Shown piece by piece: positions 1 to 11,227 of a DNA stretch of 64,000 nt. A model generated the notes under the pieces. That model saw only the letters and a program-made list of their open reading frames with translations. It was not told the DNA's origin and ran no database searches. Within the stretch, counting starts at the first letter, position 1. Every line of letters begins with the position of its first letter. The stretch comes from Spinacia oleracea (Eukaryota; Streptophyta; Magnoliopsida; Caryophyllales; Amaranthaceae). Location: contig NC_079488.1 of NCBI RefSeq assembly GCF_020520425.1, forward strand, positions 24,492,247 through 24,556,246. Direction: 5' to 3'. Position numbers and translations under genes: made by a program.

Positions 1-277
1 CTGTTCTTCGCGAAATTCATCCCGTTCTTCGCGATACTCATCCTGTTCTTCACCAAGTACTTCGCAGATCTTTCAAGGTTAGTTTTCGCCTTTCTTGTTT
101 TTGTTATCCTCTCGTCATTTTTCTCTTTGTTAGCGGCCGACCTCTTAGTACTAGGTAAGGGTTTAAAGGTTTTATTTAAGGTTTTTCCGCCGTTCATCTT
201 TTGTCGGGGCGGACGTCCAATCGCGTCTTTTTCTTCATTGTTGGTCACCCCTAAGCCGTGCTTCGTTCACTATGCAG
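1..277 (+). other. 5' leader exon and leader intron of the antisense gene of element A
   Basis: Bases 1-77 match the leader exon of element B (to 45683), with three degenerate copies of a CTGTTCTTC-type ~21-bp minisatellite. A donor AAG|GTTAGT follows at 78 and an acceptor ATGCAG| ends at 277. Splicing (200-nt intron) removes an upstream out-of-frame ATG at 272, leaving the ATG at 283 as the first one. The promoter lies left of the window. Splicing is inferred from consensus and conservation with B, not from RNA. Confidence 0.6.
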
Positions 278-282
278 AAGGC

Positions 283-3200
283 ATGGCTAGAACCAAGCAA
301 ACGGCAGATCCTACGCGCCTGCGCTTGCGGGAAGGAGCATCGACACCTCCTAGGGAGAGATATTCTTCCACCGCCTCGGCAGTCGACGAAGAATTTGCCG
401 AACTCTTTCAAGAGATCGACGAGTACGTCGAGGCGGGGGAGCAGGCGGCAAGCTCGTCGGAGGGTACAGCGAGCCAGGCAGTGGGGGAGCCAAGCGTCGC
501 TCCATTGTCATCGGCCGCCGAGGAGCAAGAAGCTGCTCCCCAGCTTATTAGGCCCAGAGGACGGGAGGAGGCCCAATTGCTTCCGTCAGAAATTCACCCA
601 GACGTGGGCTGGATGCGGTGGCTAGACAGGCACGGAGCCAAGATGAGGGATGACCTCTGCGTGGGGGAAGGGTACCAAATGCGCGTGCCGGCCGGTCTGA
701 ACTCGACCGTCAGCCTGCTTGCCGAGGGAGAATTCCCTGTGTATGCCGCGTCAATCAAACTCGGCATGAGATTCCCTCCACACCCCTTCGTTGTGGAGGT
801 GTTAGATGGTTTTAATATTGGGGTGGCCCAGCTGACCCCCAACTCATGGGCGGATATCTTTGGCTACATTGCCAAATGTGCGCTTAACGACGTGGAGCCG
901 TCCTTCAACGCCTTTCTGCATCTGGTCTCCCTCTCTCGTTCCCCCAGTGCCGCCAAAGGGTGGTTTAATCTGAGCAGCCGTGGTACCTACCAGACAGTGG
1001 TCGGCAAGCTCAGCAAGTGGCATATGTGGAGGAAGAGGTGGGTCGTGTTTTACACGGACGACCAGGAGATGTATGAGCGAATGAGCCGTTGGAACTGCAA
1101 CGCCAACTTCATGGATCGTGACGAGCCCCTTCCACCCCTTACTGCCGAAGAGTGGGATCAGATAATGGTCCTGTTCAGGGCCAACACTTACCACTTAACA
1201 GTGGATAAGAGTTTCCATGTGCCGGCCGAGTGGTTGCCGCACATTAGCCAGTTTCGGAACGAGGCTTTTCTAGCGGCCGTAGGCTTAGGATATTCCATGA
1301 CTCGAGGTTGTATGCCAATTTATGTGCCGCTCTGCCTTGGTCTTATTCATTTTTCTAACTTTGGATTTCTTTTGTTCTCAGAGGAAGGAATGAGCAAGTT
1401 GTCGGCGGCGGATACCGGGAAAGGCGATATGACCGATTGGATGGCGGACATCTATGAGGCCAAGATGCAGAAAGCCAAGGCCGAGTTGGAGGAGAAGGTG
1501 AGTATTCTCTTAGGTTGTTTTTTGCAAGTTAAGCTTCCTCCGTCCATTGTCTATAGTGGACGTCTATTTAGTGACGAGCCGATATCCTGACATGTGACCC
1601 ATGTTTGCTAATGTTGGCCTCGTCACTTTTTAATGACGGGCCCCTTTGTGAGTGTTTTTCCTGTGGTTGCCAAGGTGCGCCTCGTCACCTTTTAAGACGG
1701 GCCACCCCCACCCCTTTTTTACAAGTGACTCGTGGTTGATAGGGTACGCCTCGTCATTTTCGAGACGGGCGTCCTTTTTTATGACGAGCCATTTTTATAT
1801 GAGTGTTGCACTTGATAAGGTACGCCTCGTCATTTTTAAGACGGGCGTCCTTTTTTAATGACGAGCCACTATTTAATGACTTGTGATTGATAAGGTACGC
1901 CCCGTCATTTTTAAGACGGGCGTCCTTTTTCAATGACGAGCCACTGTTCTGTGAGTGACTTGTGATTGAAAAGGTACGCCTCGTCATTTTTGACACGGGC
2001 GTCCTTTTTAATGACGAGCCACTGTTCTGTGCGTGACTTGTGATTGATGAGGTACGCCTCGTCATTTTTGAGACGGGCGTCCTTTTTAATGACGAGCCAC
2101 TGTTCTGTGAGTGACTGGTGATTGATGAGGTACGCCTCGTCATTTTTGAGATGGGCGTCCTTTTTAATGACGAGCCACTACATGGTGAGTGACTTGTGAT
2201 TGATGAGGTACGCCTCGTCATTTTTGAGACGAGCGTCCTTTTTAATGACGAGCCACTGTTCTGTGAGTGACTTGTGATTGATGAGGTACGCCTCGTCATT
2301 TTTGAGATGGGCGTCCTTTTTAATGACGAGCCACTGTTCTGTGAGTGACTTGTGATTGATGACGAGGCCTAATATTTGACTGTCCTTTCTTTTTTAGCAA
2401 GCTAAGGACGCGGCTAGGGCGTCAGGGAAGAAGAAGGGGACGACTCTGTCCCAGCTGAAGAAGAGAGCTGTGACGGCTGGCTCGGAGACTCCGAGTACCT
2501 TCAAGAAGCCAAAACCCCTACCTCGCCGTCTCGTGAAGAAAGACGAGTCGAAGGTTGCTGAGGGGGGATGCCCTGATGACGAAGAGATGGGCGTGGACAA
2601 GCCGTCTCTGGTGGTGGACTTGGTGTCCAAATCGAGGTCCGGTGGGCATCCGGACGAGCTGGAGGACCCTCTTTCGGGAATCCCGGCCGACGTCCGCTCT
2701 CAGATACCGGCGGAGGTGGCCCGCCGAGCTAGGTCTTCGGGCGGTAAGTATTATTCGAACGTCGTTCAGACGTATCGAGCCTCCTCTGGCAGTTCTTCTT
2801 ACTCTCCGCGTCATCCTAAGGCCGTTGTTTTTCCTATAGCCAAAGACAAAGGGAAGGATGCAGCTGCTGCCGAGGACGAGAACGTACCTGCTACTCCCCA
2901 CTATTCGTCAAAGGATAGGGTGGCTATATGCCGCAAGGTTTTTAAGGCCGTCCCCGCAGAGTATGTTGCTTCTCTTCCTGGCCGCAAGACTGACGCCCAG
3001 TTTGGTGCGATCCAGGCCACTCTTCTCGACGTAAGTCTATTTCCAACTTGCTTGTACTTGTCTTCTCTTTTAGAGTCATTTACTAATATGTAGCTTCTTT
3101 TGCAGTTGTTCTGCCGCATGGAATTCTGCAAGAGTTGGAAGACCCGCACTGCTGAGGAGCTCAAAGCTCAGGTGGCTGAGTCCACCCACCATGGCGACTA

Positions 3201-3699
3201 TGCGTTCAAGTCCATTGAAGAGGTCCTCCTGCAGATGCAGACGACCATAGACCTTCAAGCGAAGGAGGTGGCTGCGTTGAGATCTGACAAGGCCGAGCTG
3301 CTTAAGAAGATCTTGGCGCAGGACAAGGACATGGTGGCAATGGTCGAGGAGGCCAAGACAGCGGCGGCGGAAATACGGGCGCTTCAGGACCAGTTGCGGG
3401 AGTACCCTCAGGTCAAAGAGGCGGCTGAGGAAGCCGAGCATCTTCGTGGGGAGCTGGAGACGGCCAGATCGCAAGTTCGCACCTTGCGTGAGCGTCTTCT
3501 GGAATCCTATGATCAGGGGGAACAAGCGACCAAGGACGCTGTTAAGCACGCCTGGGAGAGCCACATGTCAGAGTATGATCTTGGGTGGTTCCAGCGGCGA
3601 ATGGAGCACAGTGCCGCTGTGTTGGCTGCTGAACGTCTTGGTCAGCCGCCCCCTGAGTTTGTATCATCTGATGACGAGGACGATGCGGCCGCTCCCTGA
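283..3699 (+). CDS. Antisense additional gene of Tat element A: histone-H3-like N-terminus, Transposase_28-like domain, coiled coil
   Basis: Predicted coding exons are 283-1306, 1382-1497, 2398-3030 and 3106-3699 (TGA). Borders are AAG|GTGAGT at 1497, TTTTTAG| at 2397, GAC|GTAAGT at 3030 and TTGCAG| at 3105. Both larger introns fall between whole codons, and the frame stays open throughout. The 75-nt intron 1307-1381 is optional because it is open in frame. It is T-rich, ends TTCTCAG, and differs more between A and B than its flanks. The product is about 788 residues (813 with the small intron retained). Its first eight residues, MARTKQTA, equal the histone H3 start. An acidic Ser/Glu-rich stretch follows, then around 725-1040 a domain with PPHPFVVEVLDG, LTPNSWADIFGY and SSRGTYQTVV, typical of the family called 'putative gypsy type transposon'. 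The middle is basic (KKPKPLPRRLVKK) and the last exon is a heptad-rich coiled coil with an acidic tail. Tat elements are known to carry additional ORFs; the function is unknown. Confidence 0.8.
1590..2370. repeat. 78-bp tandem array inside an intron of the antisense gene (element A)
   Basis: The motif TACGCCTCGTCA recurs at 1745, 1821, 1896, 1975, 2053, 2131, 2209 and 2287, giving about eight units that settle to exactly 78 bp, with more degenerate copies before 1745. Each unit contains GCCTCGTCATT and, about 20 bp later, AATGACGAGCC, which can pair into a stem. Since 78 is 26 codons, the minus strand shows a 181-codon repetitive frame that is probably a by-product. Element B has an expanded version at 47290-48170. 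Confidence 0.92.
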
Positions 3700-3969
3700 T
3701 TTGCTTCCTTTCCTGCTTTTTTAAAATTTTATTCAAGCGTTCCCGTGCCTAAGGGCAAAAACAATTATGTTGTAAAGTTTTGGCGCTGATGGCGTCTGTA
3801 TCATTGTGCCTGCTGAGCACACAACAATTTTCTTTCTTTTTTCTGGTCAAGAATTCTGAGCTACTTTTACACGCCTTTCTACGGGCGTTGTTTTATAAGT
3901 AAATAGGTTTTTTGATGCTTCTCTTATCTCGCATTTACTTGCTCTTCATAATTTGATTATTCCTTAATC

Positions 3970-4870
3970 AATAGGCTTAATCAATAGGTATGATTGCCAA
4001 GGTGCAACCGAGTGTACACTAAGCACGTTGATGCCGCAGGCAACTGAGTATGCGCTAGGCCCTACTTTGGTCGTCACTTTCTTTGGCGAGCGTGTCTATA
4101 ACGATATTGATTGACGCAAGTCAATCAATAGGTATGATTGCCGCTAGACATGCTCGTCAAATGGACTGTACGGCCAAACGTTCGTGCCGCCTAACTTTGA
4201 GCAAACAACCTTTGTTTCGAAGTTAATCGTGCCGCTGAACTTTTGAGCGGACAACCTTTGTTTCCAAGTGGTTGGTGCCGCTGGCAACTGAGCATGTGCT
4301 AGGCCCTACTTTGGTCGTCACTTTCTTTGGCGAGCGTGTCTATAACGATATTGATTGACGCAAGTCAATCAATAGGTATGATTGCCGCTAGACATGCTCG
4401 TCAAATGGACTGTACGGCCAAACGTTCGTGCCGCCTAACTTTGAGCAAACAACCTTTGTTTCGAAGTTAATCGTGCCGCTGAACTTTTGAGCGGACAACC
4501 TTTGTTTCCAAGTGGTTGGTGCCGCTGGCAACTGAGCATGTGCTAGGCCCCACTGTGGTCGTCGCCTTCTTTGGCGAGCATGTCTATAACGATATTGATT
4601 GGCGCAAGTCAATCAATAGGTATGATTGCCGCTAGACATGCTCGTCAAATGGACTGGCCGGCCAAACATGCGTGCCGCCGCGCTTTTTAGCAAACAACCT
4701 TAGTCTCAAAGTTGTTCATGCCGCTGGGCTTTTGAGCGAACAACCTATGTTTCAAAGTTGTTCATGCCGCTGGGCTTTTGAACAAATAACTTACGATTTA
4801 AGTTTATTCGTGCCGCTGGCACTTATTATGCTGTACTGGTCGGCCAGCGGCTTGCTTATATTGGGAGAGG
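3970..4870. repeat. Tandem array (~244-bp units) between the antisense gene and pol of element A
   Basis: TATGATTGCCGCTAGACATG recurs near 4133, 4378 and 4621, giving units of about 243-245 bp plus flanking partial copies. Within a unit a ~60-bp sub-motif (GTGCCGCT...GAGCAAACAACCTTTGTTTC) is repeated, so the unit is a higher-order repeat. Element B has a related 199-bp unit with higher copy number. From 4870 to 5192 I see only a shorter duplicated phrase (GCTAATCTGGGCCACTTCT, twice) and no gene. Confidence 0.88.
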
Positions 4871-5192
4871 AGTTGGATAGGTGATCAGCCTACAACTTGG
4901 TGCTAATCTGGGCCACTTCTTAGGCTTCAAACAATTAGTCTTGCTGAGTTTTTGCTAATCTGGGCCACTTCTCAGGCCGTCATACAATTAGGCTTTGGTT
5001 ATGCATTGGAGTGTATATTTTTATATTCATTGTGCGAGCAATAAATATTACGAGACAAATAGGGTAGTATTATTTATAACTTTGCAAGGCGAATTTAGCC
5101 GGTTACAAAAGTAATTACTACCCTACTATGACCATTAGAGGCCGCCCCTTGGGCAATGGATCGTGGTAAGTAAGACAAGGCTTAGCACATAT

Positions 5193-7668
5193 CTAGAAGA
5201 AATATTTCTTGAGATTGTCGGCATTCCAAGTGCGCGAAATAGGGCGGCCTTGCATGTCTTGAATGCGGTAGGTTCCATCTCTAACTTCATCATAGATCTC
5301 GTAAGGTCCCTCCCAAGTGGGCGTCAGCTTACCTTGTTCATTTGCTCGTCCTGTGGACTCCATTTTTCTGAGGACAAAATCTCCCACTTTGAGCACTCTA
5401 TTAGAGACTCTCTTGTTCTATTCTCTTGCCATCCTTATCTTGTACAGCTGTTGTCTGAGCGCTGCATTTCCTCTAACCTCGGGCAGAAAGTCCAAGGCTG
5501 CTTTCATTGTCTCCCAGTTAGCATTTTCGTCATACAGCATGACTCTCAACGTTGGCTCACACATTTCTATGGGTAGGACAGCCTCGGCGCCATAGGCTAG
5601 CAAGAAGGGTGTTTCACCGGTTGAATTCTTAGCCGTGGTGCGGATGGACCATAAGACATTTGGCAGCTCATCAGCCCATAGACCTTTGGCTTCGTCAAGC
5701 TTCTTTTTCATTCCTTCAGAGATAATTTTGTTGAACGCCTCAACCTGACCATTGGCTTGGGGTCGTCCGACTGATGCAAAATAAGTGTGTATACCGTGAT
5801 CTGCCAGCCACTCTTTCAGCTTAGGCGTCTCAAACTGGGGCCCATTATCGAAGACGATAGCCTGTGGAATCCCAAAGCGAGTCATGATGTTCTTCCAAAT
5901 GAATGCTCTCACATCAGCAGTTTTTATGTTTTTGAGCGCTTCTGCCTCCACCCATTTGGTGAAGTAATCTACAGCAACGATGACATAACGCCTTCCTCCT
6001 GGTGCGGTCGTGAATGGGCCTAGGAGATCCATCCCCCATTTAGCAAATGGAATTGGGCTTGTAATGGGCGTCAGAACTCGTGCCGGTTGATGTATTAGGT
6101 GAGAAAAGCGCTGACATTTGTCACACTTCTTGACCAGTGAGATTGCGTCCTCCTTAAGGGTCGGCCAGTAATAGCCGGTTCGAAGTGCCTTTTCAGCCAA
6201 AGCCCTTCCACCAATATGCGAGCTGCACAACCCCTGATGAAGGTCTTCTAGAATTTCCTGCCCCTTCTCAGGTGTTACACATCTTAACAAAGGACGGGAG
6301 TAGGCCTTTTTGTAGAGGGTGCCGTTCCACATTTCAAACCAAGAACATTTCTTTTGAAGTTTTGCCGCTTCCCTTGAGTCTTCGGGCAAGACTCCATTCA
6401 TTTTGAAGTTTACTATGTCATCCATCCATGTGGACGTTCTGTCAAGAGTTTCCACCTCCATTTGCTCAACACTTTTGTGCTCTTTTACCTCCCAAAACAC
6501 GTGCCGAGGGGTATCACAAGACGCGGAACTTGCCAACTTTGACAGGGCATCAGCTTGGTTATTTTCCAAGCGAGGGACTTGCCTTACTTCAAAACTTTTC
6601 AGTGGCTCTACTTCCTGATGGACGGCCTGCATGTATTTGACCATAGTCGGATCCCTAGCTTCGTAGGTCCCATTAACTTGGCTCACAATCAGTTGGGAGT
6701 CAGATAGTGCTACAATCTCCTCGGCGCCTGCCGCCTTACACATTTTAATGCCACAAAGCAGGGCTTCATATTCGGCTTCATTATTTGACGCCTGGAAGTT
6801 AAATCGCATAGCATATTCAAAAGTATCTCCTTCTGGGGAGTGACAGATTATCCCTGCTCCACATCCATTCTGTGTGGATGAGCCGTCTACATACACTGTC
6901 CACACTGTGCTTGTATTCTTGGCAAAGTCTGGCCTCGTCATTTCAACAATGAAGTCGGCACATGCCTGCCCCTTGACAGCTTTCCTCGGCTCATAGGTGA
7001 TATCAAAGGCGTTCAGCTCTATTGCCCAATTCAGCATTCGTCCTGACGCCTCCAGCTTTGTGAAGGGCAGTTTGAGCGGCTGATCGGTGTAGATCACTAT
7101 TTTGTGAGCTAAGAAATAAGGACGGAGCTTTTTGCTGGCCATGAACAGAGCTAAGCCAAACTTTTCCACTGTAGGATATCTAACTTCAGCATTTTGAAGA
7201 ACATGACTGACAAAGTATACCGGCATCTGTATTCCCTCCCTCTCTGTCAGTAGAACGGCACTCAACGAGTGCTCGGACACGGCGAGATACATGTACAAAG
7301 TCTCTCCTAGCAAGGGACTAACAAGACGAGGCAAGGTGTGTAAGTGCTCCTTTAATCTGACCAATGCCGCCTCGGCCTCGTCCGACCATTCAAACTTGGC
7401 CTTCTTTCTGACAGACCTAAAAAAGTAGTGGCACTTGTCTCCAGCCCTGGAAAGGAATCTGCCCAGGGCGGCCAAGCAACATGTGAGCCGCTGGACCTCC
7501 TTCACTGTCTTTGGTGAGCTCATATCAATTACTGCCTGGATTTTGTCTGGGTTGGCTTCAATTCCTCTTTCATCAATCAAGAAACCTAAGAATTTGCCTG
7601 CCGTCACCCCGAACACACACTTCTTAGGATTCAACCTCATGTTGTAAGCTCGAATAGTCTCAAATGTC
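5193..7668 (-). pseudogene. Reverse transcriptase remainder, dual RNase H and integrase of element A
   Basis: After the deletion junction homology resumes in another frame. The order is thumb/connection (AYNMRLNPKKCVFGV), Ty3 RNase H (VYFVSHVLQNAEVRYP, YTDQPLK), archaeal-type RNase H (VWTVYVDGSSTQNGCGAG, NNEAEYEALLCGI, SDSQLIVSQV), and integrase with an HHCC zinc region (CDKCQRF) and D-D-E residues in WGMDLLG, VFDNGPQFE and NGQVEAFNKII. The frame is open to a TAG at 5418-5420 where B has a sense codon; the last ~75 codons (KVGDFVLRKM ... NLKKYFF) continue in frame to a natural stop at 5193. The two RNase H domains are the basis for the Tat assignment. Confidence 0.9.
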
Positions 7669-10600
7669 TTGGGCGAGCCGGTCAATCTTGGGCAATGGGA
7701 AACTGTCCTTTGGACATGCCTTATTGAGGTTGGTGTAATCAACACACATTCTCCAGGTACCATTAGGTTTTTTGACGAGGACCACGTTAGCAACCCAGTC
7801 GGGGTACTGACTAGGCCTGACGAACCCAGCCTCCATCAACTTCTGTATTTCCGCGGCTGCCGCCTGATTTCTATCTTCCCCATGGTTCCTTTTCTTCTGA
7901 CGAACCGGTTTAAAGTTTGGGTCCACATTCAGCTTATGGACGGCCACAGCAGGGTCAATACCCGACATTTCGTCCAACGTGAAAGCAAAGATATCTTCAA
8001 ATTCTCTCAAAAGGTGGACCAACTCTGCCGCCAGCGGGTCGTCAGGAGAAATCCCGATGGGCACTACTCTGTCAGGTTTGTCTGTGTTTAAAACCACATT
8101 GAAATGGGCCCCAACAGGCTCTGGGCGTCTCTCTTCCATGTGCCCTGCTGAGATAGTTAATGTTTCTTTGACGACCTTGGGTTGCGTGTCGCCACATTTT
8201 CGTTTGTTGCTCGACGTCCCTTTCTCTTCACCCGTCCCCCATGCTTCTGGACTCAAGGTGGTTAGGTAGCAATCTCTAGCTTGTTGCTGGTCACCATGTA
8301 TAGTGCTGACGCTCCCATCGTCACAAATGAACTTAAGAAGCATCAGATGAGTCACAATGACAGCCTTTGCCCTGTTCAACGTGGGACGCCCCAAGATGAT
8401 GTTATATGCCGTCAGATCTTTCACTATGAGAAAACGGACATCCATTTGCCGAGATTCCTTTTTATTTCCCATCCTCAGAGGAAGGGTAATTATGCCGACT
8501 GGGTGGATGACACTACCTCCGAAGCCTATAATGGGATAGTGGATTTTCTCAATTTTTGAGGGATCATGTTGCAGCCGATTCAAGCACTCTAGACTAATTA
8601 TGTCCGACGAACTTCCTGTATCAACCAAAATACGCCTAACCCTTAGGTTAGCAACTTTTAACTCAATTACCAAAGGATCGTCATGCGGGGTGGAGATTTT
8701 CCCACGGTCGGCCTCGCCGATTTCAACTTTTGGAAACGGGTCAACTGTGGCCTTGCCGGACAGCATCACTTGCCCCAATCGCTTGGCATAATCCTTCTGG
8801 CCCCTCATGGTCGGCCCGCCGGCGGCCAATCCTCCTGAGATGACTGCCACGCACTCTGGGTCGGTACGATTCCCATCTTCCTCCGAGGGAGGGGATTTGT
8901 TTTTCTTGTCGAAGGGTTTGCCAGAACCTCCCGTGTTCCTGCTGATATAACTTTTTAAGAACCCCTTGGTGGCTAGGCCGTCCAATGCCCTTTTCAAGCT
9001 CTTACATTCATTGGTGTCATGCCCAATGTCACTGTGAAAGTGACAGTACAGTTTGGGGTCCCTACTTTCTGGTGGTGACTTCATGGGAAATGGACGATCA
9101 ATGTCATATTTGGACCCGACGTCCATCAGGATTGTGTACATGTCTGTGTTATACTCGAATCGCCCCCGATCATAAGTTCTGGGCCGTTTCTGACCTGCCG
9201 CTCCGGGGGCCCTGTCTGATTCTTTTGCAATAGCCCACGTCCCGTTAGGCCGGTTCTTCTTTTCAAATTTCTCCTTTTTTGCCGCTAGCTCGGCGGTATC
9301 ACTTCCTCTGGGGTCTTTCGGGACGCTGCAAATCTCTGTTGCATGAATGAAGGCCTCCGCCTCATCCAGCACTTCTGCCATTGTTCGGACGCTTTTCTTT
9401 ACCAGATCAAACTTGAAAGAGCCCTTTTTAAGCCCTCGAATGAAGTTATCGAATGCAACACCATCTGGCAAATCCGGAATTTGCCCTGCCTCTAGATTGA
9501 ATCTCTTCACATAACTCCTTAGGGACTCGTCCTTCCCTTGCTGAATCCTACTCAGATGCATGCTCGTCTTCTTCTCTTCCTTGTGAGCCATGAACCGAGT
9601 AGAGAACAATAGCTCGAGCTCCGAAAAAGAGCGAATAGTTCCTGCTGGAAGTCTCTCGAACCACTTAGAGGCTACTCCTTTGAGTGTGCCCGGAAAATAC
9701 TTACACCAGGTTGAGTCAGTTGTTCCTTGGACATACATGTGATGCCGGTAAACCAAGAGGTGCATGTCCGGATCTGTGGTACCATCGTAAGCATCAATGT
9801 TGGGCGGCTTGACTTTGGGTTCCCTCGGGGCTCTCATGATGGAGTCTGCAAAAGGGGTGGTGTGCCCTAGGGCCATGTTGGACACCCCCTCCTGAATGTG
9901 ATATGCAGGGTCTTGACGCCTGGAGTAGGGTAGCCGCAGGGAGGACTCGCGTCCGCGAGTTTGACGGGTTGGACGGGTGGCCCCTGGACGTGCCTGGCTC
10001 AGATGCGTATAAGTTGGATGAGGGAGAGGTCTATCCGGCATGACGGGGGTTGACCCAGTGTCAGAAAGTTCAGACTCAGAGTCGGGCAGCTGCTCTGCGC
10101 GTGGCTGCTCACGTCCTCGGGACGTTTCTCCGATCAGCCGCCGTGGCATTCGGCGTGGTAGGTAAGACATTGCCTGATTGGGCTGACTTGTTGGCGGCTG
10201 TCTCCTTAGGTCCTCGCCTGTCAGCCTGGTCCAGACATTTGGGGGGCGCAAAGAAAGTGTTGGCCTATTGCTTGCCGGCCTCTCATGATTTGCAGCCACA
10301 GCAGTGGTGTAAATCAGCATACTCTTCTGTACCTCAGCATTAACTGTCTTCCCCACATCAGCTTGGAACTCAGCCAAAATAGCCCGAAGAGCACCCACAG
10401 AGACAGGCATATCAGGGTTCTCCTCTATTACCGTATCCACCCGAGGATCCAGGTGTCCTCCAGGAGGGGTGCGATTGGCCTGGTCGTCCTCCTCGCTGAG
10501 CACCTCTACCTCGGCAGTGTGACGAGGGGTGTGCCCGGCCGCAAATGTACGTGCGGCATCTTCAGTGATTCTTGTGGCCGGCGTATGATGTTCAGTCGGC

Positions 10601-10674
10601 ATTTCTCTTTCGAGGGGTGGCCGCTCTACGCGCGTAGGCCGCCCAGCATCGTTGTCCTGTCGTTGATCTTCCAT
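7669..10674 (-). pseudogene. Gag-protease-reverse transcriptase (N-terminal part) of element A
   Basis: The ATG at 10674 (MEDQRQDND) is 13 bases inside the primer site and matches the start in B. Domains in order: a gag domain (WCKYFPGTLKGVASKWF ... RSYVKRFNLEAGQIPDLP), a Cys/His cluster (YCHFHSDIGHDTNECKSL) in the place of a zinc knuckle, an aspartic protease with DTGSSSDII, and the start of reverse transcriptase (WRMCVDYTNLNKACPKD). The frame then ends at 7660 because a ~280-bp segment present in B (about 54323-54606) is missing here. That segment holds the FMDAYSGFHQI and YIDDM motifs, so this copy cannot make an active reverse transcriptase. The ~40-codon stretch upstream of reverse transcriptase that B has lost is still present here (about 7977-8096). 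Confidence 0.92.
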
Positions 10675-10686
10675 GTTACCGTACCT

Positions 10687-10703
10687 CCCCACAGACGGCG
10701 CCA
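10687..10703 (-). other. Primer binding site of element A
   Basis: Two bases inside the LTR the minus strand reads TGGCGCCGTCTGTGGGG. A TGG start next to the LTR is the usual form of a tRNA-primed site, and element B has the same sequence. I do not assign the tRNA with certainty; it resembles sites used by Tat/Athila elements. Confidence 0.8.
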
Positions 10704-10705
10704 AA

Positions 10706-11227
10706 TGTTGTGGGGTTTTTCCGGTGAGATACCTTGGAGGTTTCTTGGTAACTTTTAAAGATTAAACAAGATTGTATTTTTATAGAGAGAGAAAGTAGAG
10801 AGAAGGCAGAGCAGCAATTGCTCTAGAATGTATTGATTGTGACCCCTTTTTCTAGGGAAGTGGGAATATTTATAGTACTAGGTTTTTGTGGGAATGACCT
10901 AATATTCCCCTTACATGATTGGCTGGGGAATGGGAGAAGGACACGTGTCCTTTCTCCTTACAATTCTCTGATCCCCTGTAGCAATAGTGGGCTATTTGGG
11001 CCTATTGTGCTTAGTAATTCACTTGGGATACATACTAATTAAGCCCTTTTCCAGGTATAGGTTTTATACGTACATTTATACATACTTAAATACATACATT
11101 GTAGATACCTAGATTAATACTCATGCCCCGGAGTAGACTTTGCATGATTTCTGCTTAGGGGGCGCAATACGTGCCAGGTGTCACATCTTCATTGGTGCAC
11201 GAAGGCATGGTAATTTTGCCCACAACA
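10706..11227 (-). repeat. LTR of element A (5' LTR for gag-pol)
   Basis: Begins TGTTGTGGG and ends CCCACAACA on the plus strand, a perfect 9-bp terminal inverted repeat shared with both LTRs of element B. Length 522 bp. An AT-rich CTATTTATAG near 10866 reads CTATAAATAG on the minus strand and is the likely TATA box for the gag-pol transcript. The last base abuts copia coding sequence. Confidence 0.93.

Larger units (their letters stand above)
1..11227 (-). mobile_element. Tat-lineage Ty3 LTR retrotransposon, element A (left end outside window)
   Basis: Gag-pol reads on the minus strand from the LTR at 10706-11227. An additional gene reads on the plus strand at 283-3699, so the missing distal LTR must lie left of base 1. 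Tat lineage is inferred from the second, archaeal-type RNase H after the Ty3 RNase H, the extra ORF, and the tandem-repeat-rich region between pol and the distal LTR. The layout is collinear with element B (44829-58046). The element sits inside a copia element: the base after the LTR (11228) is copia gag coding sequence. Its target duplication cannot be checked because the left end is missing. It is defective: the core of the reverse transcriptase is deleted and integrase has a late nonsense codon. Confidence 0.93.

Noticed and set aside
127..282. N-terminal extension of the antisense ORF from 127
   Set aside because: It lies within the predicted leader intron, and the H3-like ATG at 283 has the better context.
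283..330. Histone H3 gene or pseudogene
   Set aside because: Only the first eight residues match; nothing of the histone fold follows and the protein continues as a retrotransposon additional ORF.
10285..10758. Plus-strand frames opposite Tat gag (also 57096-57569)
   Set aside because: Shadow frames of gag; conserved only because gag is, and without recognisable motifs.
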